Positions 21,964 through 35,563 are shown, counted from the stretch's first letter. The stretch: 64,000 nucleotides of DNA from Capitella teleta (GCA_000328365.1 KB305118.1:150923-214922), one strand, 5' to 3'. Notes: generated from the letters alone by a model not told the origin. Made by a program: numbers and translations.

Positions 21964-24900
21964 ATGTCGGGAAGAATGAAGAAAACGACCACGACTACTA
22001 CGGTTGTGCGTCAATCGGCGAGCGGGGCATCCACGCCCGCCTCGTCCAAGCAGAGTCCTGGCCGATCGCGAGCGTCCTCGCCGACAATGATCTCTCGCAT
22101 GCAGGAGAAGACGGAGCTGGCTGGCCTCAACGACCGACTGGCAGTCTACATTGACCGCGTGCGGTACTTGGAGAACGAGAATGGACGACTCACCAAGCAG
22201 ATCACCACTCACGAGGAAACCATTCAGCGCGAAGTCACCAGCATCAAGCGCTTGTATGAGTCTGAGCTGGGAGATGCTCGTAAATTGCTCGATGACACTT
22301 CCAAGGATAAAGCCAGGCTGCAGATCGAAGTTGGAAAACTCAAGGCAGAGAATGTCGAGTACAAGGAGAAGTGAGTCGCTTTCTATTGTCTGCTTTTCGA
22401 ATCTGCATTCAGAACTCAGAATTATTGCCTCTTCAAGGCTTACCGCAGCATAAATAATCACTCATCAATCATAATGTGTATGGCAACTTGGCAAGTTGAT
22501 AACAATCTGCTATGGCTTTAATCTCGTTCCAAGACTCTGTATTATGCCAATAATGCCAATATGGAGTTACTATGGCTTTGGGAGTAAGCAGGGGGCTTGA
22601 TCCTCTCATGACATCACATCTCTCCAATTCATCTCGTGAAATCACCAGTAAATCGTAAACTACCAGAGCTCATTAATCCGTTGGCCTGTACTAGTAGTTG
22701 CTCCCAGTCCTGGGTTAACTGTAACATCATTAAGTGATTAACACGTAAGCACCTGTTATGACTAATAGCACCTGGGCCACAGTGTTACATGAAATAAACT
22801 GTATTTGGCCTACAGGTTATTGCTAAATATAGTCTTTATTATGACATGATCAGTGCTAATCCCACCCAGATGATGTTATGATTATGAATACTTGTGATGT
22901 GATCACTGTTATATCTAATTCACTCAATCATCTCACGGGTGGTCATGTTTCCTGTTCTGCTATATGCTGTATTCTTCAACGGTTAACCACAGAATGACAT
23001 CACGGCTCTTATGATTCCTTTTAATCCGTCTGTCTCCACACTATGAATTTACGATGTAGTCCTGTGAGTGGCAAAGATCTGTGAATTGAATCAATTGATG
23101 CACGATAAGCTTGCATGCAGTAACTACCCAAAGCCAAGGTATCCTTACGTTGGTTAGGTAATAAACTATTACCGGGGTATTGTAAAATTAAAATTGATAA
23201 AGTGCTAGGTTAGCACTTTATCAATTTTTGCACTGCTAGCCACCTGATGCTTTTCCATTTTCCTGTTTTCTTTTTGGTATCAGTGATCATTCTGTTATAT
23301 GGTCAGATTGCTATTGTTTTCTGTTATGCGTTTTTATCATAAACGCCATGAGTCTTGCAGTTTTTTGAAGATCGTGCATGCCCATGCTGGGTTCTATGGT
23401 CATTGCATGATGCATCAGCTGATCTCACATGAATTTATGGTGCGCAATGCTATCAAGACCCAATTGGCAAAATGAATCTGTGCATTGTCTGAGCTATTCA
23501 CAGCACATGATCAATAATTGTGGCTTGATTTGGTGTTGACCTCGTAGCACATATGCTCTCTGAATTATTACGTTACCAAATTTAATCACTCATGTCATTA
23601 ATAGCATTTATACTTGATTAATTAATAGTCTGTGAATCTTATTTGATAGATGATATGTGATCTTTTTTATCAAACTCCTTGGCGTGATCTGAGGCTGTTT
23701 TGACAACTGCCTTTGAGTTTGTTTGCATATGGAATTCGATCTGTTTGAGTACTTGGCCTGCATTGCTTTAAATCCTGTAAATCCGGATTAAGTGTTGCTC
23801 TAATAATAATTGTTTTATCGCAAGTTTGTTTAATCTGACTAAGCTGAGTGAACTGAGCTTCTGTCTTCATATCACAGAATTGAATCAATGTCTCCAAATG
23901 GAGAGGATTCGTTAAATTGATAATACTTCATCAAGTAACGCAATTGTATCCATGCGGGTAATTTTTTAAAATTTAAATGTAAGCATTTACATTTTATTAG
24001 ATCGCATTCTCTCTCCAGCTGCATTTGAGTTATATCATCTCTTCTTTTTTTTTTTTTCTCTCCATCATGCTCATCATGAAAGTTATCTGAACACGATTCG
24101 GGTGAAATTCCTCAATGCTATGTGCAATGTATATGCTGCCGAGTGAGGAGGTGTTGCCTATTGACCTTCGCTGTGCTGGTGGTTGCTCTGCCTTCTCTTC
24201 TCTCTGACACACACACACATGCCGTTTTATTATTCTCACCTCTCTCATTTTTCTATCTCCTGCAGGCGAACATTTTTTTCCCTTCTTTTGAATCTGAATA
24301 ATGAATTTTTATTTCACTTCTGGCTGAATGAATACATGCAATGAATACTAATTCGTTGTTGCCGGTGGTGGCTAGAAGTCTTGATATATATTCTCTGTGA
24401 AATTTGTTGAAAACTGCTTGTGTTTAATTATTGAACACACAAAGTACTTTTATTTAATTATTGAACACACAAAGTACTTTTATAATTAGAAGAGGGCGTC
24501 GGTTGGTTTACTCATTTCCGCTTTCCTCCCTGTCCTCACTGCCCTCCGGCTTTTCCCTCCGATAGAAAGAGGGAAAAATTTCCTGTTTTTCCTCTGTTCC
24601 TGGTAAAAGCCTTGGCCTGTTTCCAGCAGTTGTGTATTCTTGCTTGGCTCAGATGAATGAATGCAGTTATACTCACATCGCTCTTATACGTGTACTCCAC
24701 CCTCTTTCTTTCACCTTTCTGCACTGAACATTGCGTAATGCTCGATTGCGTTCACCTGTATTCACGACGAGGCATTCTTTTCCGAGGTCTTGATTATGTA
24801 GAGTGACGTCACAGTCCACTTGGCTCGTATGCATTGCGTGGGATACTCTGTTTCTATTCACTATCTTTAAATCGCTTTCATGTGCAATACCGAGCACTTG

Positions 24901-27900
24901 ACTTGCATATCTCTTATGTGTGTCAATAGCATGCCAAACCTCCCACTCAATGTCACACCGACTGCGGCACAATTCATTGATGCAAACATTTCTCAGGAGT
25001 TCTTTCGAAAGCTTTAACAGTTGCATGAATTAACATGAACATGGTTACACCGATCATGGCTGTAATGTTTGCAGCGTATGATGTAATAGGCAGTGAGTTC
25101 TGCTGCAGCTTTGTTCAGCTGAAGAGCCAGGTGTCTCCCTGATGACGGAACAGCAGGCGTGGCCAGGTGTCCACAGCAGCAGACTTTATTGCCTCAACTC
25201 TCTTTGTGCTCTTTTTTTCCCCCCTTTTTTTTTTTCGCTGCCACAAGCGTTCGAATGATTAGATGAATAATGCTGCTTCTGTTGGTGATTAGCACCGATA
25301 TTTCACTCTGGCTGGCACTCTAGTTCTGTGTGCATTATTTGGTGTTATGGGCGTCATATCATCGGATGTTGAGTAAAACTGGAGAGAGAAAAAAAAAGAT
25401 GTATTTTGATAAATAGAGAATTTTTGATAATTTGCTGATGTTTTTTTAGTTTTTACTCTTCAATGTAATCTGGCTCTGAAGTTTGTGAGTTGCTGGTGCC
25501 TTTAGACATGCAAATACTAATGACTTCTTTGTTCTAATTTGGTGTGTGTGAATAATAAACATTACTGTTATGGAAGATTGGAAAGCATATTACACTCTTG
25601 ACCTTGACTTCCATGGTTTAAGATGGAACTTAAAGCATTTGTTAGTATTTGGCTTACCAAGGCCTGACTAATGTATGTCTGTGACCGTAAATTCATACTG
25701 TTAATTAATTGGCAGCACTGACTTCAGCTGGCCCATTTTGACGTTTGCTCTCTGTTTTCTCGTAGAAACCGCACTTTGGAGTCGTCCCTCGAGTCAGTGG
25801 AGCGCCGTCTGCTGGCGGCTGAGTCACAGGTCAACGAACTCCAGGCGAGACTGAATGACGCTGTGAACCAACGCAAACACTGGGAGGATGAGTTCAACGT
25901 AAGGAACGGCAACAATCCTCATTCTATCTAATCCCCCTTCTCTCACAGCGGCTGAAGAAGGAGAACGAGCAGCTGAAGAAGCAGCTGGCAGCCGCAAAGA
26001 AACAGCTTGAGGAAGAGACCATCGCCAGGGTTGACCTTGAGAACCGTGTCCAGAGCCTGAAGGAGGAGTTGGCGTTCAAGGGCCAAGTTCACCAACAGGT
26101 AAATTAGTGCATCTGTTTGTGGTCTGCTTCTATCGTTTGTTCTTCAGGAGCTGAATGAGACCATGCAGAGGACACGCGTGGAGGTGGAGGAGGTGGATGG
26201 CCGCCTGCAGCACGAGTACGAAGCCAAATTGGCCGACAGTCTGCGTGAGATGAGAGACGCTAACGACGAGACCATTCGCATGACCAGAGAGGAGACGGAG
26301 GAGGTGTTTGCCCGCAAATTGGCTGAACTGCGTGGAGCCTTGGACCAGAAGGACGGAATGGCTGACCGTGCCCAGAAGGAACTGAGGGAGACGCGCAAGA
26401 GGCTTGATGAGATCAGCTCACAGTGCACTAAGCTGCAGTCGCAAGCCGCCATCTTTGAGGCGCGCATCCGTGATCTTGAGGCACAGCTGGCGCGGGAGCA
26501 GGAACACCATGAGGCTGCCCTCTCCGGCCGTGACTCTGAGATCCGACGGCTGAGGACACAGATTGAGGAGCAGCTGGCTGAGTACAGGGATCTGCTGGAC
26601 GTCAAGATCCAGTTGGATAACGAGATCCAGTCGTACCGCAAACTACTGGAAGCCGAAGAGAGCAGACTGAACATTTCCCAGGACTCCATCCGCAGCTCAG
26701 GCACCCCACGCACAACCAGGGCTGACACGCCATCTGGTGGCAGCTCCCGCAAGCGCAAGAGAGCCACTCTGCTCACGTCTGCTGAAGGAGTCAGCGGCGT
26801 GAAACAGGTGAGACAGTCACAGGCGTCTTCAGGATACACACAGACATCCACCGCCAAGGGCGTCGTAGAGGTCTCTGAAACTGACACTGACGGTCATTTT
26901 ATCAAACTGACCAACACTTCCGACAAGGTAGCATCGCAGCTTTCTCTCTCTCAGTGGCGTTATTTTTTCTCTCTCGCTTAACCAGGATCACTCCCTTGGC
27001 GGCTGGCAGCTGGTTCACACGGCTGGGGAAGAGGAGACATCGTTCAAATTCCACCGTACGCTGAACCTGAAGCCTGGCGCCACCGTCACCGTGTGGAGCT
27101 CCGACACGGAGACCGCCCACTCACCGCCTCACGACGTGGTCATGAAGAACCAGAAGTGGTTCACGGGTGACGACATGACCTCCAAGCTGATGAACCCACA
27201 AGGAGAGGTCAGTATGGGTCAAAGGTCAATCGTGGTACTCATTTGCGACTGTTGCAGGAAATGGCATCGCGTGAACTGAAGAGGTGCATGCTGAGGACTT
27301 CAGCGCAGTACGCTGAGGAAGACGAGGACTCCTCCTCTGAGGTAGTGTTTGGGGATGAGGCCGGACCTCACCTACGCCACGCACTGCTCTCCTCCCAGCA
27401 CAGGAGGGAGCATATGTACCATCAACAGGTCTCTACTTCTGTTCCCTCTCTCTCTCCTATTTTTCTATCTTTTTTTTTCATCCCTTTACTCCTTCCTGAG
27501 AGTAAATTATGTTCCTTCTTTTTGGGGAACATTTTGAGTGAAATGGAATTCTGTGAGATTTCCAAATGTTATTTTCAAGAAATCTTCTTCTCTTGTTCTT
27601 TCTTTCTTCTTTTTCTCTTCCTTCTTTTTCTTCTTCTTTTTCTTCTATCCATTTCTCTTCTTCTTTTTTTCTCGTTGAGGCCTGGTGATGGTGTTTTGGA
27701 GGGTTACTCGGTTATGAACTCTCCATTTTTGTTGTTCTCTAACATCTCTTCTGAAGTTCCGTATCTCACGAGGTTTTTAATTCTCAAAAGAATAGAGTAA
27801 AGCAGCGATATATTTAATCAACCCAAAAAGTACTGTTGCTTAGTTTAAGGAGTTGACGTTGTGTTGCATGTGATGCTCTTTGCAGCAGACGCAACACAGA

Positions 27901-28933
27901 GAGCGATGAGGCGTGGGTCCTCCCGGCTCAGCACTCCTGAGGCAAGTCACTCGCCTCTCTTTAACACGCTGCTTGCACTGTAGATCATCTATTTCACTGC
28001 CGACAGTGAAAAAAATGATATATAAATACACTCCCTCGCTCAAACGAGTTTTGTTGGAATCGCATGTTCTACAGTACAAGATGAGGAGGAGGCACTGTTA
28101 TATATAATCACTGTTGTTCTATCTAAGATAGAGTTTATTTTAATCCGAGATTGAAAGCAAACCACTGCAGATACGGTCTTCAGAAGATTTCATCTAATTC
28201 TTCCGTTTGAAGCGAGACTGCTCGTCTGACGTGTGGCCCTCGTGGCGTTGTTCTTTCAGGGCAAGAGAAATGCTTCCGGAAGCTGGTCGTGGTCTTTCTT
28301 CTCAATGCTGCGATAGACCCTGAACTTTGACCTCTTGATTGGGAGCGCGTCCTATTATTTCTTACTACTATCTCCTTAGTTTCTTTAACGTTCTCGCTTT
28401 TATTATTTTAAATTTAAACATTTTTTGAGGGGCGCTCTCCCAATCTACCCCCCAACTTCATGGTAAACATTTTTTCAGATTTTATTCGGCTTTTTCCCTG
28501 CTACTAACTCCCCCGCTTTCCTCAACCGCTCTTGCTTATAAGATCTCTGCATTATCTTCCACTCTGTAGCATCACCACCTTGTATTGCTGTCTTTTTTTT
28601 TTTCTGTCGTATCACACACTATTTTTCATACTTTCCTGCTCCTTTCTGTCAATCAAATTGACTTCCTATGGTTTTTTAGGCACAATCATTGCCATGGTGA
28701 CATGTGCTCAGTTGGCTTTCTTTCAAATTTCCAATGAACCCTTGCTTAGTGGAATGGCTGCCTGACCAATCCGATTTCATACTGAAAATGCTACTCTCAA
28801 AGATGGCGGCTGCTTATGATGTTAAAATACTGAATTTAGATGCTTTTAAATAGGCCTCACCTGATGGTTCTTTATTCTTCAGAGCTTGGCGCATAGAGGG
28901 AGGCACTCCAAGCAGCAGTGTGGAATGATGTGA
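21964..28933 (+). CDS. nuclear lamin (intermediate filament protein) with alternative C-terminal ends
   Basis: Exons: 21964-22370, 25766-25898, 25949-26098, 26148-26927, 26986-27207 and 27258-27428 give 621 residues in one frame. The Ser/Thr-rich head is followed by the start of coil 1A ([19 protein letters not shown]) at about residue 60. The rod ends with the filament signature [12 protein letters not shown] near 400. A basic nuclear-localisation motif RKRKR lies at about 431-435, and a lamin-tail Ig-like domain spans about 475-575 ([31 protein letters not shown]). The tail end is ambiguous. An exon at 27900-27941 ([14 protein letters not shown]) with a GC donor can join either 28260-28316 (ending SFFSMLR, no CaaX) or 28883-28933 (ending QQCGMM, CaaX-like). 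A stronger acceptor just before 27887 would instead end the protein after QTQHRER. The product forms the lamina under the inner nuclear membrane. Intron 1 is 3.4 kb. Confidence 0.92.
23190..23228. repeat. perfect hairpin, 18-bp stem and 3-base loop
   Basis: AAAATTGATAAAGTGCTA, then GGT, then TAGCACTTTATCAATTTT. The loop is too small for a microRNA precursor, so a palindromic transposon relic is likelier. Confidence 0.8.
24423..24482 (+). repeat. exact 30-bp tandem duplication
   Basis: Two adjacent copies containing TTGAACACACAAAGTACTTT, without differences, hence recent. Confidence 0.85.
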
Positions 28934-29160
28934 ACTCATAACTCCAAAACTTTCTTCTCCTCCTCCTCTGTTTGGTACCACCGACGGACAGATCAGAGGG
29001 CGTGCATTCAAAGGCAGCAGACGAAATTGAAGCCTCCCTCCACTCTCCACTCTGGAATAATCTCACTCATTTCACCATATTTTTTCTCTTTATAATTCTT
29101 GCCCCTATTTCTTTTTTTCAACAGACCCAAAAATTTGTTTTCGGTTTACTTATATTATGT

Positions 29161-29166
29161 AATAAA
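29161..29166 (+). terminator. polyadenylation signal AATAAA for the CGMM-ending lamin transcript
   Basis: AATAAA about 228 bases past the stop of the CaaX-like last exon, which supports that exon being terminal. Confidence 0.45.
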
Positions 29167-29398
29167 TTTTTCCTTTATTTTTTTTCTGGGGTGGGTTCAA
29201 TCACATTAATGCATTATCTTGCTTAATTCCTGTTTTCCAAGGGAGATTGTTTGGCATAATTAGATTTTAAGATTGAACTCAGTTGCATGGCTAACTCATC
29301 TGCATATATATGGTTTTTAATGCAGCTCTGCTTTAGTCCTCTGCCTGTTTATTATGCATTTAAAATTATTTTCTCATTTTATTTGAGAACCATCAAAC

Positions 29399-29444
<46 letters not shown>

Positions 29445-30099
29445 TTATGTACTGAATTCAATTAAAAAAAAAAGATCTCTCTCCAACAGTGTGTCGGTGT
29501 AATCCTCACAAGCAGCATGGCCGTTTGCTTTTAGTTCTGTATTTAACCTCAGTGCCATCATGCTGGAATAATCAAAACTGTCATTAAATATAGAACACAC
29601 CATTTTGAAAATTGATTCCCATTTTCTCTTTATTTGCTTTGCTCCCCCTCAGTTGGTTTGCTAATAAAAGCTATTTGTGTAGACATCTTTATTTTATACT
29701 TGGTTTATCTTGAAACATCATGGGATTATAATTGAAACTAAGGAATTGTCTTTTTAGTTCAGGTGTTGCTGCTGTCTGATCTGGAGCGCCAACTTGATCT
29801 AATTTTTACCTATGCATGCACTCAGAAGGTTCTTCTAGCTCTCAGCACCTTGTTAGGCAGTAGAGCTGTGAGCGTACCCATTCGTACTGAACCAGCTGCC
29901 TCTGCTATGCTGTCTTTGACGGGGTTTATCTTTTAACAAAGGCTTATTTCAAAGACAGGCATGAAAAGTTTGAATATATACATGTACGTGGATATATAAT
30001 AATGGAACATTATTATGTCACGAGTTCCTGAACACTGACTGAAATCCATGTCTTTAGAGGGTACGTCTGCCCAGGAGGAGTACGAATCCGGAGATATCG
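29167..30099. other. gene-free, T-rich stretch
   Basis: Includes a run of 37 T at 29405-29441. No coding exon recognised. Confidence 0.5.
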
Positions 30100-31905
30100 C
30101 ATGAGGAGGGATAGAGCTGAAACGGCTCCGAAATCAATGGAAAATCATTCATGATGGAGGACACTTAAGTAGGGGTTATAATATTCAGCGCTTGAACTAC
30201 ATGAAACACTTAATGAGTGTGTGTGATGTGTTGCTCATTCAAGAACATGTTGATATTTTCGAAATGATATGGACGCAATTGCCAAGCACATCGGAGATGT
30301 CAACTTCACTGGAGTCTCGAATGGACCCAGATGAACTGCTCATAGGTCGGTCTTGCGGTGGCTGTGCGAATGTGTGCATGCATTCTCCATCTATCTGCAG
30401 TTGTCAAAGTTTTAATAATTAATGTTTATATGCCATGTGCCTCTAGCGATGACCTACAAGAGGATATTATTGGTCAGCATTACTGTCCCATATGGAGCAT
30501 TACAAAGCACGGTGAATGCTACCCTGGATTCGATCCGTACTTACCATGACAACATCACACAGGCTTGTGTACAAGCCGCGGTTGCCACCATCCCTCGTGT
30601 ATCATCATGCTGAACCAACAAGAAGGCGCGCAATCTTCTGGAACAAAGTGTGGAAAGAGAACGACTCCCCACAGGCCGGGTGGGTGTACGGAATACGCAA
30701 GAAAACACGTAATGACGACAGACGAATTCCGCTTAATTCAAACGTAATCAGGAGAAATTGCGAGCGGAAAAGATGTCCGAATCACTACAGACAGGTCAAC
30801 AGCGCAACTTCTGGACCGAGGTGCAACGGATGAAGTGAAAACACAACCCAACAATTCAAGACGTTCATGGGGTGACTGAGCAAGATGATATTCGGGATCT
30901 CTTCTGTGAAAAATACAAAGAACCGTACAACTGTGTTGCCTATGATGAAACCGAAATGGAACTACTCAGTGAACTGAATATGCGAGTGTTTAAAATGCTG
31001 TGAAAATGGAAAGTGTTTTGATGATCATAACGTATCAGTCGATCACGTGCGAGATTTCACTGGTTCCCTGGTCATATATAATGACACAGGCACACACCGA
31101 TGCCAGTGGTACCTCATTGGCTGCTATTTATAGTAACATTTAGTCTCGAAAGGGCTTCCCCCGTTTGCTGATCTGCAACGTGATTTTGCAAACGAGAGCG
31201 TATCTTTGCAGTGTGAGGGACTGAGGGTGCATGAATTTTTTTTTTCAGGTTTATTTGAATAGTAAATTTGATTCACGGGAATTTTAGCTATAATTTAGAT
31301 TAACTTAATTCCAATGACAGAAGGTTCAATTGATCGAATTCAGCAAATACTGTAGGGATGTACCAAAATAAGGGTAAGTTTTCATCGATGTGCCGGTGCT
31401 TTTTTTAGTAGCGCCGGAGACCAGGGAAGTGCGAGATGCCATCAAAAAGCTGAAAATTAGCGAGTCATATATGAATCGCTTTCAACTGATCATTTCAAAA
31501 ACTCTTGCAATGAAATATCAATATATGTCTCCATTCTGCTTCAGATGATGTTAAACAATTCACTTGTTCCCCGGACAATGCTTCAATCAACGCTGGTTCC
31601 CATAGGCCTACCTAGGAAAAAAAAAAAAATAAATAAAATCGATAGCAACAACTTCAGATCAATAGCACTGAGTAGTCTCATTGCAAAATCCTTGATAACT
31701 TTGTGCTCTCAAAACATTCAGCAGTTCTCGGTTCTTCTAATCTTCAGTTTAGCTTCCAACCTGGCCGTTCAACAACCCAGTGCACATTTGCATTGCAAAA
31801 GCATGATTAGCATCACTCACGGTTATCCCATTGATCGACAGAAGATAGCAGCGTCGACGTTTGAGAAGTCGTCGTCACCAATTGCTCACCATGGTCGACC
31901 ATAAT
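30100..31905 (+). mobile_element. dead LINE (non-LTR retrotransposon): endonuclease and N-terminal reverse transcriptase
   Basis: Pieces in order: an endonuclease start near 30190 (VCDVLLIQEHV), INVYMPC near 30420, a linker FWNKVWKENDSPQAGWVYGI near 30640, and an RT opening from about 31410 (ETREVRDAIKKLKIS). Next come STLVPIGLPRKKKK and NNFRSIALSSLIAKSL near 31590-31690, then a ...TTQCTF-like segment near 31775. The reading frame changes several times and stops interrupt it. The catalytic YxDD is not reached, so the 3' half is missing. The motifs fit the CR1/L2/Jockey-like group; I cannot name the clade. Confidence 0.8.
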
Positions 31906-33870
31906 GAAGCTCCATTAGGTTGCTCGTAATCGTGGCACCAGTGTAGAGGTCGACGACATCCCATGAACCCTAAGTAGAAGGCTATACATACGACCCATAA
32001 TCACTAATTTACTAAGCCTTAAGTGAATTAAGTGAGAGAGTGAATTTATAGAAACTGTGTACGTCAACATATAATCAAAAGTAATGGAAATTATTTCATT
32101 TTCTGCTGATATCGCATTAATATTTAAAGGGCAAATATGACCACGCCTTATTAATTTTAGTCTTGAGGCAGGATATAAAAGAATAATAAAAAAAAAAAAA
32201 AAAGTACTTGTAAAGATCTCCAAATTAGTCACCCTCTGACTGATGCGCGCCTCCTTTCGAATATGCGTCCCTCCAATGCTGAGAAAACAATGCATAAAGG
32301 AATTGAGAATAATGATAACTATGACTTTTGAATTATGAAAAACATATAACAAAAATTTCACTGCAATGGATTGGAAATCTAATCGGCTTTATTGAGTCAA
32401 ATGTTGATTTTCTTTCGGGGTTCTCGGGACACTTTCTTAGTTTCTTATTGCTTTTTGGACGATTAGTTCGACGTGGCTTTCCGCGTGAGGTTTCTTAATT
32501 CTAGTCCTCTATAGACACTTGGACTATTTTGAGTCATAAGAATTTATTTTGATGCATAATAAGTAGGTACGAATTCGTCCAAATGATCTATTTCTTACGT
32601 AATGAACAAAATGATGCCTAATCTAAACTTGAGAAGCCGAATATCATACATGATATGCCCTGTTCAATGGTCAAGCAGCTGTGATACATTGCCAACTAGG
32701 ACATAATTATTTCAACACCTTTTTTTTAATACTGCTACTGTGCAATCAAATATAGTATATGGTACAATGTACACTTATCAGATATTTGCTCCATCGATCT
32801 AGTCATTGCGGCACCCAATGTTCTGTCTGCAATATCCAGGGTGAGATTATGAACTGTCAATTCTAACGATCCAAGCCTTTTGTCTGTTCTTTTACTATTT
32901 AGAATAGATTACATGGATTCCAGTCTTACGGTTGTGTCAATTGACATTCTTCTGATGGCAGATTTTACTTAATTCAGCAGATCGCCATTGGATCATGGCG
33001 AAAAGCCCCGTTGATGGAGCAATCCTCGGTGATGCATTGGGTCAGCACCAGGGGGGCAGCACAGAGCCAGGATGCAGACTACGAAGCATTACATGGTCGA
33101 AGATTGACCAAGTCTCAATTAAGTCCGTCTCCTTAAACTTAGATGATAGATAACAAAAAAGTGAGGTTGAGCTGTCACTCGATGCTTGCGTATTCGGGAT
33201 ATTTGGTAGCAAAGTTTGATTTTGTGATCAAAAATATTAATATTACTACTAAAAAAAAACTAAAACTTGAATGTGATTAAGTCTTGTTGGTTTAATCACA
33301 CAAGGACTGGCAACATTGAACGCAAACATATAAGACATCGCCCTCGTGTTTTTCTTTCGTTTGAGAGTGACGTTGCTGTGATCGTAGCACTTATATGTTT
33401 ACATCCTAAAATAAAAATAGAGCTAACAGTTTGTATTGAAGCGCCATGCTTGCAACAAATGGCATTCCATAATGCTGATTGCACCCATAAAACTCTTTGC
33501 ATCACACCCCACTCGCATTTAAATGTTTCTACCTCATTCATAATTGACTCTTATCAATTTTGATATCTTTGCATCGAATACACTCTGTGGGCCTATGGTT
33601 ATTTCATGATAAGTGAATTTAATTTTAACGTGAGTGTTACATAATTAGTTTGATTAATTAAGAGTCAAAGACTTGTTAATTGGACATTCGGGCCAAATTG
33701 GATCATTCACGTAACTCATTACATTAACCAAAGCAGCTATTTGAAATACAACGAGAATGATTCAATAGATCAAAATAACATTCACTTTTGGAAACAACTG
33801 TAAGATTATGATCCTCTTGCATCTGGAGTTCATGACCTTTGAAAATAACCGTCACAACGCAAACTGCATC
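31906..33870. other. gene-free stretch
   Basis: Apart from the small LINE piece, only chance-length ORFs (for example 33267-33563) without motifs. Confidence 0.4.
32420..32520 (-). mobile_element. small LINE RT fragment
   Basis: The minus strand reads RIKKPHAESHVELIVQKAIR, the pattern K-L-W-H-I-KA seen after the RT core. The DNA is also similar to 61620-61690 (shared TTTTTG-ACG, ACGTGGCT, CGTGAGGTTT), so both come from one family. Confidence 0.45.
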
Positions 33871-34018
33871 TGACGTCATGAGACTCAGAGGGTGCGTTAT
33901 GATTCACTTCCACATCCTTAGTCAGCGTTTCAAGTGTTTCCGCCTTTTACGTTAACACACACGAAACGAGCCCCGTGAGAGTACTCTCTTCATTTCGAGT
34001 CAGTATCGGCTGACGTCA
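33871..34018. promoter_or_regulatory. candidate regulatory cluster: two CRE octamers and a GCGTTATGA motif
   Basis: TGACGTCA at 33871-33878 and 34011-34018, with GCGTTATGA (reverse of TCATAACGC) at 33894-33902. This mirrors the arrangement upstream of the lamin gene and lies about 430-580 bp before a signal-peptide exon. Confidence 0.35.
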
Positions 34019-34448
34019 GCTCTTTTGTTGTGGAAATAACGAGGGGTTAAACCCAATTATACGTTTCAAAATCAAAACACACAAAAATATGCTGACATCC
34101 GAATTCCACATGCCTTGGGGTGGGCTTGCGAAAGTAAGTCCAAAGTGTGGAATACAAATAACAAAATATAAGCCGACATGCAGACGACTGGTGCGCCGAG
34201 TGACGAGATGTCTTCCCGAGCAATGTTTACATAATTCAGAATAAACACACGCGTAACCGCTTGTAAAACTGTCGATTGAGGAATGAGGATGCGAGATTTC
34301 GTTAAGGGCAAGCCCAGACTTGCTTGGGCGGTTACCATAGCAACGGTTTTTTTTTTCGTGTTTCTTTCTGGGAAAACCCATGGTTTTTACATGGTTATAG
34401 CTCATTTGGATTGTTTCCAAAGAAGGCTGACATCAGTCCTAATCTTCC

Positions 34449-34539
34449 ATGAATCAGAACGGATCGTTAGTTGCTATGGAGAATCTCCGATTCCTGGGAT
34501 TCCTCATGAGTCTCTGCTGTTTCGTCGCCACCTCGACCG
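34449..34539 (+). CDS. candidate signal-peptide first exon 1
   Basis: Starts MNQNGSLVAMENLRF, or at the inner Met before ENLRF. A hydrophobic core LGFLMSLCCFVATS is followed by a strong donor G|GTGAGT in phase 1. This is the usual form of a first coding exon of a secreted or membrane protein. No following exon is recognisable nearby. The same phase fits the Ig exons at 49505 and 52117, far downstream. Could belong to an unseen gene or be chance. Confidence 0.4.
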
Positions 34540-35317
34540 GTGAGTGCATGAAGGTCATTTAATAAATATCCTCGAATTGCTTACCTTTAATGTATACCCA
34601 ACATATACGATCCCTCGGCTGGGTGTCTACCCGCAAGTGACGGTAAATTTATTAAGAACTCCGGAATCTGAATAATTTGTAGATTATAGACATGCTTTTA
34701 TAATGTACATGTTATCAATCGCACCAACTCAATAAGTCTATATATCGTCTATTCAATCCATTGCTGGCTTAGCCCTCCCTGATGCCATGTAAATGCGCTG
34801 TACATGTATTGTAATGTGTTCAGCATTGTCGAATACTGCTATTGCACCATTTCTTAATCAGCGTCGGTCATAAAATGATCATTTCGTCGGTTGAAACACA
34901 TTTCGTTGAGCGAAGCATCCGCTGTTGTTGCTACATTGCAAACATACCTCTAGCTCTTTCTGCAAAGGTACAAGCAGTGAATGTTAATTGTGCGTAGAAC
35001 CAACATTGTACTTTTTGTCTAAGTAACCAGTACTTACACGTGATTACAGTTCAACCACGTGGATCTCTCCTGGTCGTTCTGTATCCAGGTGTGTTGCGCA
35101 TAATCAGTGCTGCAGCAACCGTTGCATCTAACACCGACAGATGCATTCACCTGAAGTATTTTCTTCCACTCTGAGCTCATATCAGAGAAACCTAACGCGT
35201 ACATCATCTCATAAAACACGTGAATCCGATCGAAACGACCAGAGTAGCCCGAGGCTGTCATTGCATGGCATCGCTCTCTGTCCGGAACAACCAAGAGTAC
35301 AAATAGGTCAACAAACA

Positions 35318-35474
35318 ATGGTTCATTCGGCGGAGCATTCTCTCGCACAGTATATACCCTCTCGACCACCGGCTGAGCGGTCTGCTCATCACTTGCAGCT
35401 CTTCTTTATTATTCTCATCGTTGAGAGCAGCGTTTGCTTCGGGTTCTCCGCGTTCGATTCGCAGACGATGCTAG
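35318..35474 (+). CDS. candidate signal-peptide or signal-anchor exon 2
   Basis: ATG at 35318, 52 codons, hydrophobic core LQLFFIILIVESSVCFGF, and a donor G|GTAAAT in phase 1. The long N-terminal region before the core is unusual for a cleaved signal, so a membrane anchor is possible. A possible small exon follows at 35536-35563. No recognised partner exon. Confidence 0.28.
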
Positions 35475-35563
35475 GTAAATGAATGAAACCCCAAAACATG
35501 AAAAGAAACCAATCTTCGATGCTGCTCTGCCATCAGATAAAGCTGCTCTTAAGCGGCGGCTCA

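Larger units (their letters stand above)
22371..25765 (+). other. first intron of the lamin gene
   Basis: No exon or transposon protein seen. It contains a perfect hairpin (23190-23228), a 30-bp tandem duplication (24423-24482) and a CRE octamer at 24804-24811. A large first intron often holds regulatory sites. Confidence 0.6.

Noticed and set aside
23190-23228. Hairpin considered as a microRNA precursor
   Set aside because: The three-base loop and 18-bp stem are too small for a pre-microRNA.
26144-26887. Long minus-strand ORF of 247 codons
   Set aside because: It is the antisense shadow of the lamin rod exon, whose periodic codons leave the opposite frame open.
31915-32361. 148-codon minus-strand ORF
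   Set aside because: AT-rich, with a Phe run from a poly-A tract and no motif; taken as chance.
34016-34420. 134-codon minus-strand ORF
   Set aside because: Overlaps the candidate promoter and leader exon; no motif or conserved pattern.
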